DNA of 64,000 bases from Paralithodes platypus. Taxonomy: Eukaryota; Arthropoda; Malacostraca; Decapoda; Lithodidae. Below are positions 21,638 through 33,700 of the stretch, in pieces. The position numbers and the translations under genes were made by a program. The notes below the pieces were generated by a model. The model was not told the DNA's origin, searched no databases, and saw nothing but the letters and a program-made list of their open reading frames with translations. The stretch covers positions 22,745,008-22,809,007 of the forward strand of contig CM064501.1 of the NCBI GenBank assembly GCA_032716605.1. The letters run 5' to 3'. Each line of letters starts with the position of its first letter. The stretch's first letter is position 1.

Positions 21638-23250
21638 TTAATACTAAGAAGGCGTACGGTCCGGACGGTGTTCCTCCTGTTGTACTCAAAAACTGTGATT
21701 CCGTGCTGACCCCCTGCCTAGGCAAATTCTTTCATCTCTGTCTCTCCTCTAACATCTTCCCTTCTTGCTGGAAGTTTGCTCTCATTCAACCTGTCCCAAA
21801 GGAGGGCGACCGCTCTCAACCCTCCAACTATCGTCCAATTGCTCTCATCTCTTGTATCTCTAAACTTTTTTAAACTATTCTTGCTTCCAAATTTCTTAAG
21901 CATTTTTCTTCTCATAATCTGCTCTCAGATCGCCAGTATGGCTTCCTTAAGGGTCGCTCTACTGGTGATCTTCTTTCATATCTTACTAACTCTTGGTCAT
22001 TCTCCTTTCGGGACTTCGGTGAGACTTTTTCTGTTGCACTAGACATATCGAAGGCCTTCGATAGAGTCTGGCACAAATCTATTTCCAAACTGGCCTCCTT
22101 TGGTTTCTGTCCCTCTATCTGTGTCTTTGTCTCTAAAAAAAAATCCGGCCATTCCATAGCTGCGGTTGTGGACGGCCATCGCTCACTTCCTCACCCTATC
22201 AACTCCGGTGTTCCTCAGGTTTCTGTCCTATCTCCTATTCTCTTTCTAATTTTCATAAATGATCTTCTCAACTGCACATCCAGTCCCATCCATTCATATG
22301 CAGACGACTCTACCCTACACTACTCAATTAGTTTTCCAGAACGCCCCAGCCAGTAGTCCCTCAAAAGCAAATGTAATGAAGCCATAAAACACTTATCTTC
22401 TGATCTAGCTACTATTTCCAGTTGGGGTAGAGAAAACCTTGTTGCATTTAATGCTTCCAAGACTCAATTTATCATCTTACTACCCGTCAGGAACCTCCAG
22501 AGGATTATCCCTTATTCTTCGACAATACAACAATCAACCCTTCATCTTCTCTCAATGTTCTCGGTGTCTCTTTTTCTTCTGCTCTCACTTGGAAGGACCA
22601 TATTACCAGTCTCGCTAAGGCAGCCTCCCAGAAGCTGGGTGTGCTCAACCGCCTGAAGGGGTTCTTTACCCCTGCGCAGCTTCTTGCTCTGTACAGGGGC
22701 ACAGTGCGTCCTTGTATTGAGTATTGTTCACGTGTGTGGGGAGGATCCTCTCACACCGCACTCCTAGACAAAGTAGAAAGGAAAGCCTTTCGTATCATTA
22801 ACTCCCGTCCACTCACCAACTCTCTGCAATCTCTCTCGCTCTTCGCCACAATGTTGCATCTCTCTCGCTATTCTATCGCTACTACAATAATCAGTGTTCC
22901 TCGGAGCTTTTCCAGTGTATACCACCTCCTCTACGTAGGGTACGTAGTACCCGCCTTGCAACACAAGCCCACCCCTACTCTGTGCATCTCTCCAACCCAA
23001 GAGTGAAATGCTATTCCCAGACTTTCTTCTATTCAACTGCTGAGCTCTGGAACTCTCTCCCAGAATCAGTCTTTCCCTCTTCCTATGATTTAAATTGCTT
23101 CAAACTCCGTGTCCAGGCGTTATAGATCGAATGTCCCTTGATTTTGGCCCTGTCACTCTTTGAACTCTGGGGGAGGCACTCGCTGCAGGCAGTTATGCCT
23201 TTTGTCTCCCTCATTCACATATAAAACAAAAAAATATATATATATAACAG

Positions 23251-23734
23251 GAGCTTTGCAATGGTTGTGACACAGAGTCTCATCAAAACTAAGTATACTC
23301 AGATAATGTTATCCATATTTTAATACACTTAATTTCAATCTTCGTGGTTGTAAATACTGGATCATAATGCCACGATAGATACCTGAGACCCTTGACGATA
23401 ATTTGTGTTAAATCAAGAGAGAGGAACATTAACCCAACATTTCTACGACGCAAAACAAATGGCACTATTATAGTATTGGGCTATTAGAGACATGAGGACT
23501 GTATCTTATAAAGAAGAGACTGGGGTTCTCGATAAGGGGCTCCAATCCTGACTCTTTTCTTGACTTACAATGTACTGGCTTGATAATCCAGAAGGGTTGA
23601 TAGCCTCTGATGTCCTATTTTAACTAACTTCTATAACCTAGGATACATTTTGACAACCATTAGCCACCAATTAAATTTAGACAGTTTCTGAGCAAGATTG
23701 TCATGAACAATTGATTTTGATTGCACACGTTTTC
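23251..23734. other. Region upstream of the actin coding exon
   Basis: No ORF or recognised repeat. It probably includes the end of a 5' untranslated-region intron of the actin gene (acceptor at 23735-23736). The promoter and first exon are not identifiable. Confidence 0.4.
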
Positions 23735-23736
23735 AG
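23722..23736 (+). promoter_or_regulatory. Putative 3' splice site of an actin 5'-UTR intron
   Basis: Pyrimidine-rich ACGTTTTCAG ends 10 bases before the start codon, followed by CACCACCAAT then ATG. Many actin genes have a 5'-UTR intron just before the start codon, so this fits, but the donor exon was not found. Confidence 0.5.
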
Positions 23737-23746
23737 CACCACCAAT

Positions 23747-25373
<1,627 letters not shown>

Positions 25374-25383
25374 ACAATTCAGT

Positions 25384-25420
25384 CAATATATATACATATA
25401 TACTGTATATATATATATAT
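25384..25420. repeat. TA-rich microsatellite after the actin stop
   Basis: TATATA runs broken by ACA and CTG. Confidence 0.85.
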
Positions 25421-25422
25421 TG

Positions 25423-25546
25423 TCTTGATGGTGTAATATTTAGAGTGTTAAAAATGTGTGTGTAGTAACCCATGTTCGAATTCCGGTTTGATTTCATTAA
25501 TTTCATTTGGAGGTGTTTGGTGTTGGAGTGAAATTAATAAAACTAG

Positions 25547-25550
<4 letters not shown>
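25423..25550 (+). mobile_element. tRNA-head repeat fragment (type 2) in the actin 3' region
   Basis: GTCTTGATGGTGTAATATTT, GTTCGAATTCCGG and GGAGGTGTTTGGTGTTG match the heads at 30283, 30606 and 34516 in order, at lower identity. It contains AATAAA at 25536-25541. Confidence 0.75.
25536..25541 (+). promoter_or_regulatory. Candidate actin polyadenylation signal inside the repeat
   Basis: The first AATAAA downstream of the actin stop, 163 bases after it. A second lies at 25633-25638 outside the repeat. Which one is used cannot be told from sequence. Confidence 0.3.

Positions 25551-25596
<46 letters not shown>
25548..25596. repeat. (TA)n microsatellite
   Basis: A perfect TA run of almost 50 bp. 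Confidence 0.95.
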
Positions 25597-25599
<3 letters not shown>

Positions 25600-25601
<2 letters not shown>

Positions 25602-26185
25602 CGTTTCATGGTCTTTCCATCTAAGCTCTCACAATAAACCTATCTGATTTGGTATCGGCTGTAGTTTAAAGTAGGATTATTTTTTGCAGTTCATATATTA
25701 CCAGTGCATTATGTATAGGCTACCCTATATCATGGTAGTAAACTAAGTTTCAAAGTACCATAGTAATTGTTTTATAAATAGTACTTATATAAAAAGCTTC
25801 ATGTTATTTCATGTTTTTCATATAAAATAACGGAATGGCACAGCACTGCAGAGAAAATATTTGAGGAAATAAACAATTCACTATATTATATTTAGTATCA
25901 ATTCTTCAGGATAAATACATTATCTTTACAGATTATTTTATAATACTATGAAGGTTGAGTATAATACATAATCATGCAAATTATATGAACATATTTCTTC
26001 CTTGTCTGTCGGAAAACTACGCTGTAAAAACTGTATGCTCAAATGTAACACAAATAGTACACATAAATGAGTAATGATCGGTTTATGTGTTCATATATTA
26101 TGTAATGCTAAACAATTGAAACACTTATAATGTACATCATTTTTGTTACAATTGAACACACTAAAGTTGACAGCATAAGTTTATC
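25600..26185. other. AT-rich stretch, nothing recognised
   Basis: No ORF with a domain and no repeat recognised. Confidence 0.5.
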
Positions 26186-26560
26186 TTTTATAAACATTAT
26201 CATCATCAACAACCTGAATTAGTCCACTGCAGGACAAAGGCCTCTCGCAAACGTGTTCACTCCAACCGGTCAGATGTTAGCATGTTCTATCCCCACCCAG
26301 CAAACTTTCGGATCTCAGCCCTCCATGTGGGTCTCTGTCTACCCCTTCCTCTAGATCCATATCTAGGTACCCATTATGTTGCTCTAGTAGTCCATATGTT
26401 ATCATCTCTCTAAATATATTACCTCTTAGGACCATTTCCTCTTTTATAATAGTAGTGAGAATATCTTCTATACTTGTTTGTTCTCTTATCCAAGAGGCTC
26501 TCTTCTTGTCTCTCCAAGTTATGCCAAGCATTATCATCTTCATTCCTTTTTTGGCACTCC
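26186..26560 (-). pseudogene. RTE-type LINE, 3' end fragment
   Basis: The minus-strand frame from 26543 reads MLGITWRDKKRASWIREQT then SIEDILTTI, which matches the post-RT domain typical of RTE-like endonuclease-reverse transcriptases in arthropods. It ends near the ATCATCATCAACAACCTG stretch at about 26200, where the plus-strand AGTCCACTGCAGGACAAAGG is the usual 3' terminus in this family. 5' truncated. Confidence 0.7.
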
Positions 26561-26590
26561 TAGGTTACGTTCTAGACACTGTTATACTCA

Positions 26591-26614
26591 ATTTTTTTTT
26601 TTTTTTTTTTTTTT
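26591..26614. repeat. poly-T tract
   Basis: An uninterrupted T run of about 24 bp. Confidence 0.95.
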
Positions 26615-26631
26615 CCAATTCAAAATATTTT

Positions 26632-26728
26632 TGTTGTGCTACGTTATAATAAAACGTGATATAATCTGAATGCGATTTCCACCTTAGGAAATAGCATTAA
26701 TCAACAACTTGGGTTCCTCTCCGCTGGG
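26632..26728 (-). mobile_element. Gypsy-like LTR fragment
   Basis: The first 30 bases from 26632 match 42646-42675 (the start of the Gypsy-2 LTR) with three differences. Beyond element E, at about 28508-28562, ACACAAAATACACAG...GTTTATTCC resembles the Gypsy-1 LTR at 6178-6220. This suggests that element E landed in a Gypsy LTR, although neither end is defined. Confidence 0.45.
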
Positions 26729-27120
26729 AAGTGTCACACTATGCCGATTTAAGTGCCGACGCTCCACGACTTAAGGAGTGGCGATACAAGGGGGAGACCA
26801 CTGCCGAGTATCGTGGATGATCGAGGGACGGGACGCCCACGGCGGGCAGTATGGACGGGCACGCCGCCTAACGGCAACTGGACGGGGTGAGCGGCAACCA
26901 TGCAAGACCTAAGGAAGATAAATGACACCGCTGGGGCGGCGTCATGCGCCGTAGCGCGCAAACTGGTTGGCGACAATGCTTCTGACGAGCGGCGCCTATA
27001 GGAGGTAGGGCGGCGCCGATAGATACTACGGCGGCGATGGACAGCCATCCTGTCACACTGAACCCCTACTCCGTCACACTTGATCCTGACCGAGGCAAAC
27101 CGGTCCGTCGGAGGCGACGT

Positions 27121-27146
27121 TTGTGTGTGTGTGTGTGTGTGTGTGA
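27121..27146. repeat. (GT)n microsatellite
   Basis: A GT run inside element E, followed by a poly-G stretch at about 27152. Confidence 0.95.
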
Positions 27147-27296
27147 AGGGTGGGGGGGGGGGTATTAAGCTTGAGGTCTAGGGAGGAAACTAAAAGCATA
27201 ATAAAAAGATCCATAAATGAGCAAATAAATACGCCCATCTCCCCTTAATTAAGTGGTTCTTTGAGTAATTGGTAAAACAAGGCCAGCTATAGTTAA

Positions 27297-27944
27297 CCCT
27301 TTCAGTACCGGTGACGTCTTTCTCGTTATAGTCTGGCAACTATTATGTTATTGTATTATGCTTACGAAGGGCCTGTGGCAATCACAAGACCTCCATTCCT
27401 CTAATTTATCTCTCTTAACCCGTCCAGCCCCAGCGACGCGTCTGGCGCGTCGCCTATGTATGTAACGCACAGCCCCAGCGACGCGTCTGACGAGTCACCC
27501 TAATTGCTCCGACCGTAACCTCAGGTGTAGCCACTCGAGAGGGCTCAGATTTGTATGGGAACTGTGTACGTATCCCACGCAACCGTGCCGATGGTTGAAA
27601 ACTCTCAAGTCCACGTGCGTGCGCGTGAGCGCGCAATAACCTGGTTTTGGGGGGAAATTGCCTTCAATTTTTTACTCTTGTAAAATACGTTTTCGGGGGC
27701 TCTGTAGGACCATTTTTTAAGCTTTTTGAGCGGTTTTTCATGGTTTTTCCTTCATTCCTAACCCATTCGCTATTGTTTCTGGAATAAAACCATTTTTTGA
27801 AAACGCGCCGGGTTCTGGTGAACAAAAAATAAAAAACTAGGCGGGGCTCCACGGGTTAACTCCCACAGACCGTTCTTAAGCTGCATAAAATCGTCTAAGT
27901 ATGGCAAAACTAAGGCAAAACAGACGCCACCGCTATTGAAAGGG
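27297..27944. mobile_element. MITE D (TTAA-type), nested in E
   Basis: The left end CCCTTTCAGTACCGGTGACG and the right end, read inverted, CCCTTTCAATAGCGGTGGCG match at 17 of 20 positions. Flanks are TTAA at 27293-27296 and TTTA at 27945-27948, taken as a mutated TTAA. Without nested C it is about 207 bp. Confidence 0.75.
27419..27855. mobile_element. MITE C (TTAA-flanked), nested in D
   Basis: 437 bp between TTAA 27415-27418 and TTAA 27856-27859. Ends CCCGTCCAGCCCC and GGGGCTCCACGGG form a 13-bp inverted repeat with two mismatches. Inside the left end an AGCCCCAGCGACGCGTCTG word occurs twice (27427 and 27471). No transposase. Confidence 0.8.
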
Positions 27945-28487
27945 TTTATAGATAGTCACTCGTTGATGGGATCGGATTAAGGGGACAGTGGTGATTTTTG
28001 GGGTCTATTTATATATATATTCATTTATTTTTTAGTTTCCTCGCTAGACCTCCATCAAACTTTAAAAAAAAAAAACACCCGCAAAGCCCTCTATCAACGA
28101 TGTCCCGTGCGACATTGCCAGGTCGCGGACTCACAGTATGCCCTGCCCCTATGACGCCGCCAGGGCGTTACTAGGTCGCTGCCTTACGGCGACCTACCTT
28201 ATAAGCGGCGTCTGACGCAGACAGGTCGAAGCCCTTGTACCGTCTGACGCCTACTGGACGCCGCCCGACGCCACCCACCTACCGTCCCCGTCCCGTCAAT
28301 TTACTAGCCGCCGACTCAGCTCATGAGAGTTGTTCGTGTCGAACTTTTCCTGAGGCCCCTGACGACCTCTCCCGACGGCTCTCTTGAGACGGCGCCCACC
28401 CACGTCGCGTGGCGATGTAAGCAAAGACCTGTTCCCGAACCTTAAGTCGTGGAGCGTCGGCACTTAAATCGGCATAGTGTGACACTT

Positions 28488-29657
28488 GCTTTAGCTTTAT
28501 AACTTCACTCAAATAATAATCAATGGACACAAAATACACAGTAATGGTTCACATGTTTATTCCTTAACAGCTAGGGTACATTCTCAATATGATGTTGGAA
28601 AATAATATATAGATAATATATAAATAATAATAATGTTACTGATTGAACATATAAATAGTAATACACAGAGATGTTAAGTCTCAATCACAATAAGTAGTGT
28701 CCTGAAAGAAAACAATTAAAAGATCTAAATATGGCTTCACTCAGGGTAAATAATAGTTACTGCGCTAGCATACACGCGGTACTGAAGGTATGTAAATTAA
28801 GACACTACTTGACTGCAAAACGAACAATAAATTATATTAACTTGAACAGGAGATAAATCTTGAATAACTCAAAGAGTAATAATTATGAATATATATTCAT
28901 GCATAGGTAAGATTTAGATAATAGTCATGTATGCGTGACTAAATTTCAGAACGAACAATAAGTTAATGCAACTTGAATAAACATAGAGTGATGGGCTGGT
29001 CTATCAGAGTGAGAACTGAGCAATCTCTGCCATACCCATAGCTTACTCTGACTGTTCCTTTTACTTATATATTTGCTAGATCTCAAGTGACGGCGTCTCT
29101 TCCGTGGATTGACCTCCCAATCTACCAAGATTGGAAGCCAAAGAGTCAAATTTGTCCTTTGCCCCTCAACTTTCTCTTCATAATTGCTGAGGGGCACAGG
29201 GCCCTGGGTGGGGCTTTGGTTTCCCGGGCGTTTCCGCACCCTCCTCAGCTCCCCGCCATGGAGTGGCTTCGGTCACCCAGGCTTTATTGTGGTCGGCAGG
29301 AGGGTTCTGTGGGCGCTCGGTTATGGCCTTGGCCTTGCTCGGGGCCTTGGGGCTGTTCGGCCAGACAGCTTGGGGAACAGCAACAACAACAACAACATAG
29401 AGTTAAAACAGCTCAAATAGTACACAAATGAATTATACTTCATATAGCGTGATAATAATATTAGTCATAAATAAGTGACTGAATGAGAAATTCTCTGTGA
29501 ATAAACTATCTATGATTGATGTACCCAGATGATGAAAATAGCATAAAAACTAGGTCTGAATAAGCTTTCACTGGTTCTTACGTGTAAGTGCATGTATTTA
29601 TTCCCGGACGAACATATGTATATTTCCAAGTAAAGAATACAGGAGACTGTACTTTAA
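28488..29657. other. Unassigned AT-rich stretch
   Basis: No gene recognised. 28500-28565 may be Gypsy LTR (see 26632). 29180-29375 is a G/C/T-rich island with no recognised coding content. A CAA trinucleotide run lies at 29377-29397. Confidence 0.4.
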
Positions 29658-30137
29658 CACCTTACGAGCGGCCTATGCGGTTTATTTATGTGTACCGCCC
29701 AGCGGGGTGTTTTTAGCCAAAATAGGGCTGTTTACGTGATCATTTTCATGCCTAAATAAGACCCAGAACGTAAAACAAGTACCTATCCCTGAAAGGGCAT
29801 AAACAGAGCTTTCGAATGACACCATAACGATCCTTGTATGATGGATAGTTTTCTTGCAATAACCGTGCAACGCGAGTGCAAAAAGCAGGTAATTCGGTAC
29901 TTTCGGTACATAATTGAGTATGTAGCGAGTGAGAGAGGGAGGAGGGAGCTGAGATTTGTGTCAGTAGGTTCGCCGCGGTGGTCTGGAGCAGTCATACGCT
30001 CGCTAGTCTCCTGCCACCACTTGTCTCTCTCTCTCAGCCACATTACGTGCTGAAATTGCCACTCGAGTTATGTCGAGCGCCGCCACATAGTCCAGCTTTA
30101 TTTAACTCGACTTATGTTGCGCGCCGCTAGTTATGGG
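29658..30137 (+). mobile_element. MITE A copy 4
   Basis: 480 bp between TTAA 29654-29657 and TTAA 30138-30141; ends CACCTTACGAGCGGC and GCCGCTAGTTATGGG. It differs from the copy at 63247 by only a few bases. Confidence 0.9.
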
Positions 30138-30149
30138 TTAAGAAGTATA

Positions 30150-30786
30150 TATATGTTACCTCTCACTTAAACATTAGGCTACCATAGTGCGGTGGGAATA
30201 TGAACATGATTAGAGTAATATCCAGTATTCGAGAATGGATAATAAGTCGTAGGCATGTGCATAAACCTTTAATTAATTAACCGTCTTGGTGGTGTAATGG
30301 TTAAGGTGTCTAAAAACCTGTGTGTGATAACCCGGGTTCGAATCCTGGTGGATCACATACATGCTTTCATTAATTTCATTGGAGGTGTTTGGTTTTGTGG
30401 TGAAATTAATAAAAAATAGATTATCAGTAGGTTCAGGGATATTTCGTAGCGAGGCCGTTCTAAATAATCTGTGCCCCATGAGTATTCTTTCCTCTCACTT
30501 AAACATTAGGCTACCATAGTGCGGCGGGAATATGAACATGATTATATTAATATCCAGTATTCGAGAATGGATAATAAGTCGTAGGCATGTGAATAAACCT
30601 TTAACCGTCTTGGTGGTGTAATGGTTAAGGTGTCTAAAAATCTGTGTGTGATAACCCGGGTTCGAATCCTGGTGGATCACATATATGATTTCATTAATTT
30701 CATTGGAGGTGTTTGGCGTTGTGGTGAAATTAATAAAAAATAGATTATCAGTAGGTTCAGGGATATTTCGTAGCGAGGCCGTTCAA
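30150..30786 (+). repeat. Tandem array with tRNA-like heads, type 2, left part
   Basis: A partial body (30150-30282), then heads at about 30283 and 30606 (CCGTCTTGGTGGTGTAATGG, with B-box-like GGGTTCGAATCCTGG). Period about 323 bp. The second unit is cut at 30786 (GAGGCCGTTC) by an insertion of about 3.6 kb and resumes at 34378. Each unit carries AATAAA in GAAATTAATAAAAAATAG. Confidence 0.85.
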
Positions 30787-33700
30787 GGGAGGTGTGGTGG
30801 AGTGGTCTTGCCACTGGACTGGCCACACTTTGCCACACTGGACTTGCCACACTGGACTTGCCACACTGGACTTGCCACACTTTATTGAGAGTATATTACA
30901 CAAACTGTAGGAGTCTATGTAACAAAATGAACGAACTTAGAGCCCTTGTTAGCAAAGAAAATATAGACATAATAGCGCTAACTGAAACGTGGATTAATAC
31001 AGAAACCAGGCATTTTTTAGCAGAATTTGATATACCAGGATATAGTTTGTTTAAATATGACCGAACAAGTAAGAGGGGTGGCGGTATAGCAGTGTTTGTC
31101 AGGAGTACATTAAAAAGCTGTATTAAATCAGGTATAAGACTAAATAACGATAATGAACGTGTTTGGGTAGAGGTTACCGAAGGTAGTGAGACCATAGTTA
31201 TTGGAGTTATGTATAGACCGCCAAATACGAGTAGAAATGACGGAACGTCATTATGGGAGGAAATTAAAATGGCATCAAGGTTTAGCAATGTGTGCATTAT
31301 GGGGGATTTTAATTTTCCGAATATAGATTGGCAGCATCAAATAGGAGACTCTGATTCTGAGGAGTTTATAGAGGTAGTACAAGATAGTTTTTTATTTCAA
31401 TTCATAGATACGCCGACTAGAGGTAATAATATTCTCGATTTAGTTTTCAGTAACAATGAACATATGGTAAATAATGTAGAGATAGGGGACCACCTAGGAA
31501 ATAGTGACCACAATTCTGTGTATTTTAATATACAATGGAAAGGTAATACCAGAGAGAATACAACATTAATACCCGACTTTAGAAAAGCCAATTATGGTGG
31601 GTTAAGAAGAGCCTTATTAGCTGACCCTATGGTCAAAAAATTAAGTCGATCCAGGTGTCCAAATGAGTGTACCCCTTCTCAGGCACCTGTCATCTTAAGT
31701 CAGGAAGAGACGTCAACCTTGGTAGATACATACGATAATTTTATCAAGTCAGTATTCAATGCACAAAATAAATACATCCCCAAAAGAAAATTTAGATCAA
31801 CACAGAACCAACCCAAATGGATGAATAATAGACTATTAGATCTTCTAGGACAAAAGAGAGGAATATATAGACAAATTAGAAAAGGCGAAATTCACCTACT
31901 TGCTTACTATCAGAATCTATCAAGACAGGTAAAAAAGGATATTAGGAAAGAAAAAAGAAATTATGAAATTAAGGTTGCCAATGACTCAAAAAATAATCCT
32001 AAAGCTTTTTACCAACTATATAAATCCAAGGTTAGAGATGTAATTGGTCCCCTTAAAACTTCGATAGGAGAAATGACAGAAAATGATTTAGAAATGTGCA
32101 GTACATTAAATAGTCAATTTCTTTCCGTTTTCACTAATGAAAATTTGGCACAGTTTCCAGAAGTCCGTAAGGTATATAGCGATAGTATAGAAAATAGGTT
32201 AAGTACGGTTACTATAAGTAGAAATGATGTGCTTAAGGAAATTGACAGACTGAAACCTCATAAATCGCCTGGTCCTGATGAGGTATATGCTAGAGTATTA
32301 AAAGAATGTAGGGATGAGTTAAGTTACCCATTAACATTTTTATTTAACAAGTCATTGGAGACAGGTATAGTTCCAGAAGCTTGGAAGCTTGCAAACGTAG
32401 TTCCGATCTTCAAAAAAGGTGACAAATCAATAGCATCAAATTACCGTCCCATTAGTCTTACATCAATCATAGGAAAGCTACTAGAGTCAATTATTGCTAG
32501 TAAAATTAGAAACCACTTAGATACATTTAATTTAATAAATTCTTCTCAGCATGGATTCACTCAGGGACGTTCTTGCCTTACTAATTTGCTTAGTTTTTTC
32601 TCAGAGGTATATGAAGCAGTAGATAATGACAAGTCATATGATATAATATATTTAGATTTCAGTAAAGCTTTCGACAGAGTCCCCCATGAGAGATTGATGA
32701 GAAAGGTTGAGGCGCATGGAATAGGTTGGGCGTTGTTGGGATGGATTAGGTCATGGCTAATTGGTAGGAAGCAGAGAGTCAGCATAAATGGTACGAAGTC
32801 AGAATGGGGAGCAGTCAAAAGTGGTGTCCCCCAGGGATCTGTATTAGGTCCTCTGTTGTTTGTTATATACATAAATGACCTTGATTTAGGTATAACTAGT
32901 AGGATAATTAAATTTGCAGACGATACCAAAATGGGGAGAACAATTGATTCAGATAGAGATATAGAGTGCCTCCAAAGGGATCTAGATACCTTACACGAAT
33001 GGTCAGTAAATTGGCAGATGAAGTTTAACATTGACAAATGCAAGGTATTAAAGATAGGGAAGATGCATACAAATGTTAAATATAAACTAGCTAATGTGGA
33101 ATTAGAAAACTCGAATTGTGAGAAAGATCTAGGTGTGTTTGTTAGCAATGATTTGAAGCCTAGACAACAGTGTATAAGCGTTCGAAACAAGGCAAACAGG
33201 ATTCTCGGGTTCATCTCAAGGAGTGTGAGTAACAGAACTGCTGATGTTATCTTAAAACTTTACTTGTCATTAGTGAGACCCCATATGGATTATGCTGTTC
33301 AATTTTGGTGTCCTTATTACAGAATGGACATAGATTCATTGGAGAGAGTACAACGTAGAATGACAAAAATGATCCATAATATTAGAAATCTTCCGTATAA
33401 AGAAAGGTTGAAGAAATTAGGCTTACATTCGTTAGAGAGACGCAGAGTTAGAGGGGATATGATAGAGGTGTTCAAGTGGGTTAGTGGGATTAACAAAGGG
33501 GACATGACAAATGTACTAAAGCTCAGTGATAGCGAAAGAACTCGTACCAATGGTTTCAAATTAGATAAATTTCGTTTCAGAAAAGATATAGGCAAATATT
33601 GGTTTGGTAACAGAGTTGTAGATGGGTGGAATGGACTACCAAGTGCTATAGTGGGATTAAAAACGATAGGGAGCTTTAAGATAAAGTTGGATAAGCATAT

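Larger units (their letters stand above)
20039..23250 (+). pseudogene. Jockey-type LINE copy 2, 5' truncated and split by MITE B
   Basis: It starts within the linker after the endonuclease ([14 protein letters not shown], about 20047), the same position as 17990 in copy 1. The left part runs to 20548 and the right part resumes at 21638 with the same sequence copy 1 has without interruption (GGGCTTAATACTAAGAAGG). The right part has DISKAFDRVWH, SGVPQVSVLSPILFL and an intact YADDST box (about 22300), but also frameshifts, for example in an A-run at 22135-22143. The 3' end is TA-rich like copy 1. Confidence 0.85.
26729..28487. mobile_element. TIR element E with perfect 48-bp inverted ends
   Basis: 26729-26776 and 28440-28487 are exact reverse complements over 48 bp (outer end AAGTGTCACACTATGCC). 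The arms (26777-27060 and 28080-28440) are unusually GC-rich with many GGCG and CGCC words; the centre is AT-rich. No transposase ORF and no clear target-site duplication. The superfamily is unknown. It contains elements D and C. Confidence 0.85.

Noticed and set aside
26749..27056. Arginine/serine-rich ORFs within element E
   Set aside because: They lie in the GC-rich arm of a transposable element; composition explains the open frames.
30283..30360. tRNA gene
   Set aside because: A- and B-box-like words are present, but the cloverleaf is poor, the sequence is repeated with a common body, and it belongs to a repeat array.
32561..33214. 217-codon ORF antisense to the CR1 reverse transcriptase
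   Set aside because: Shadow of the RT frame.
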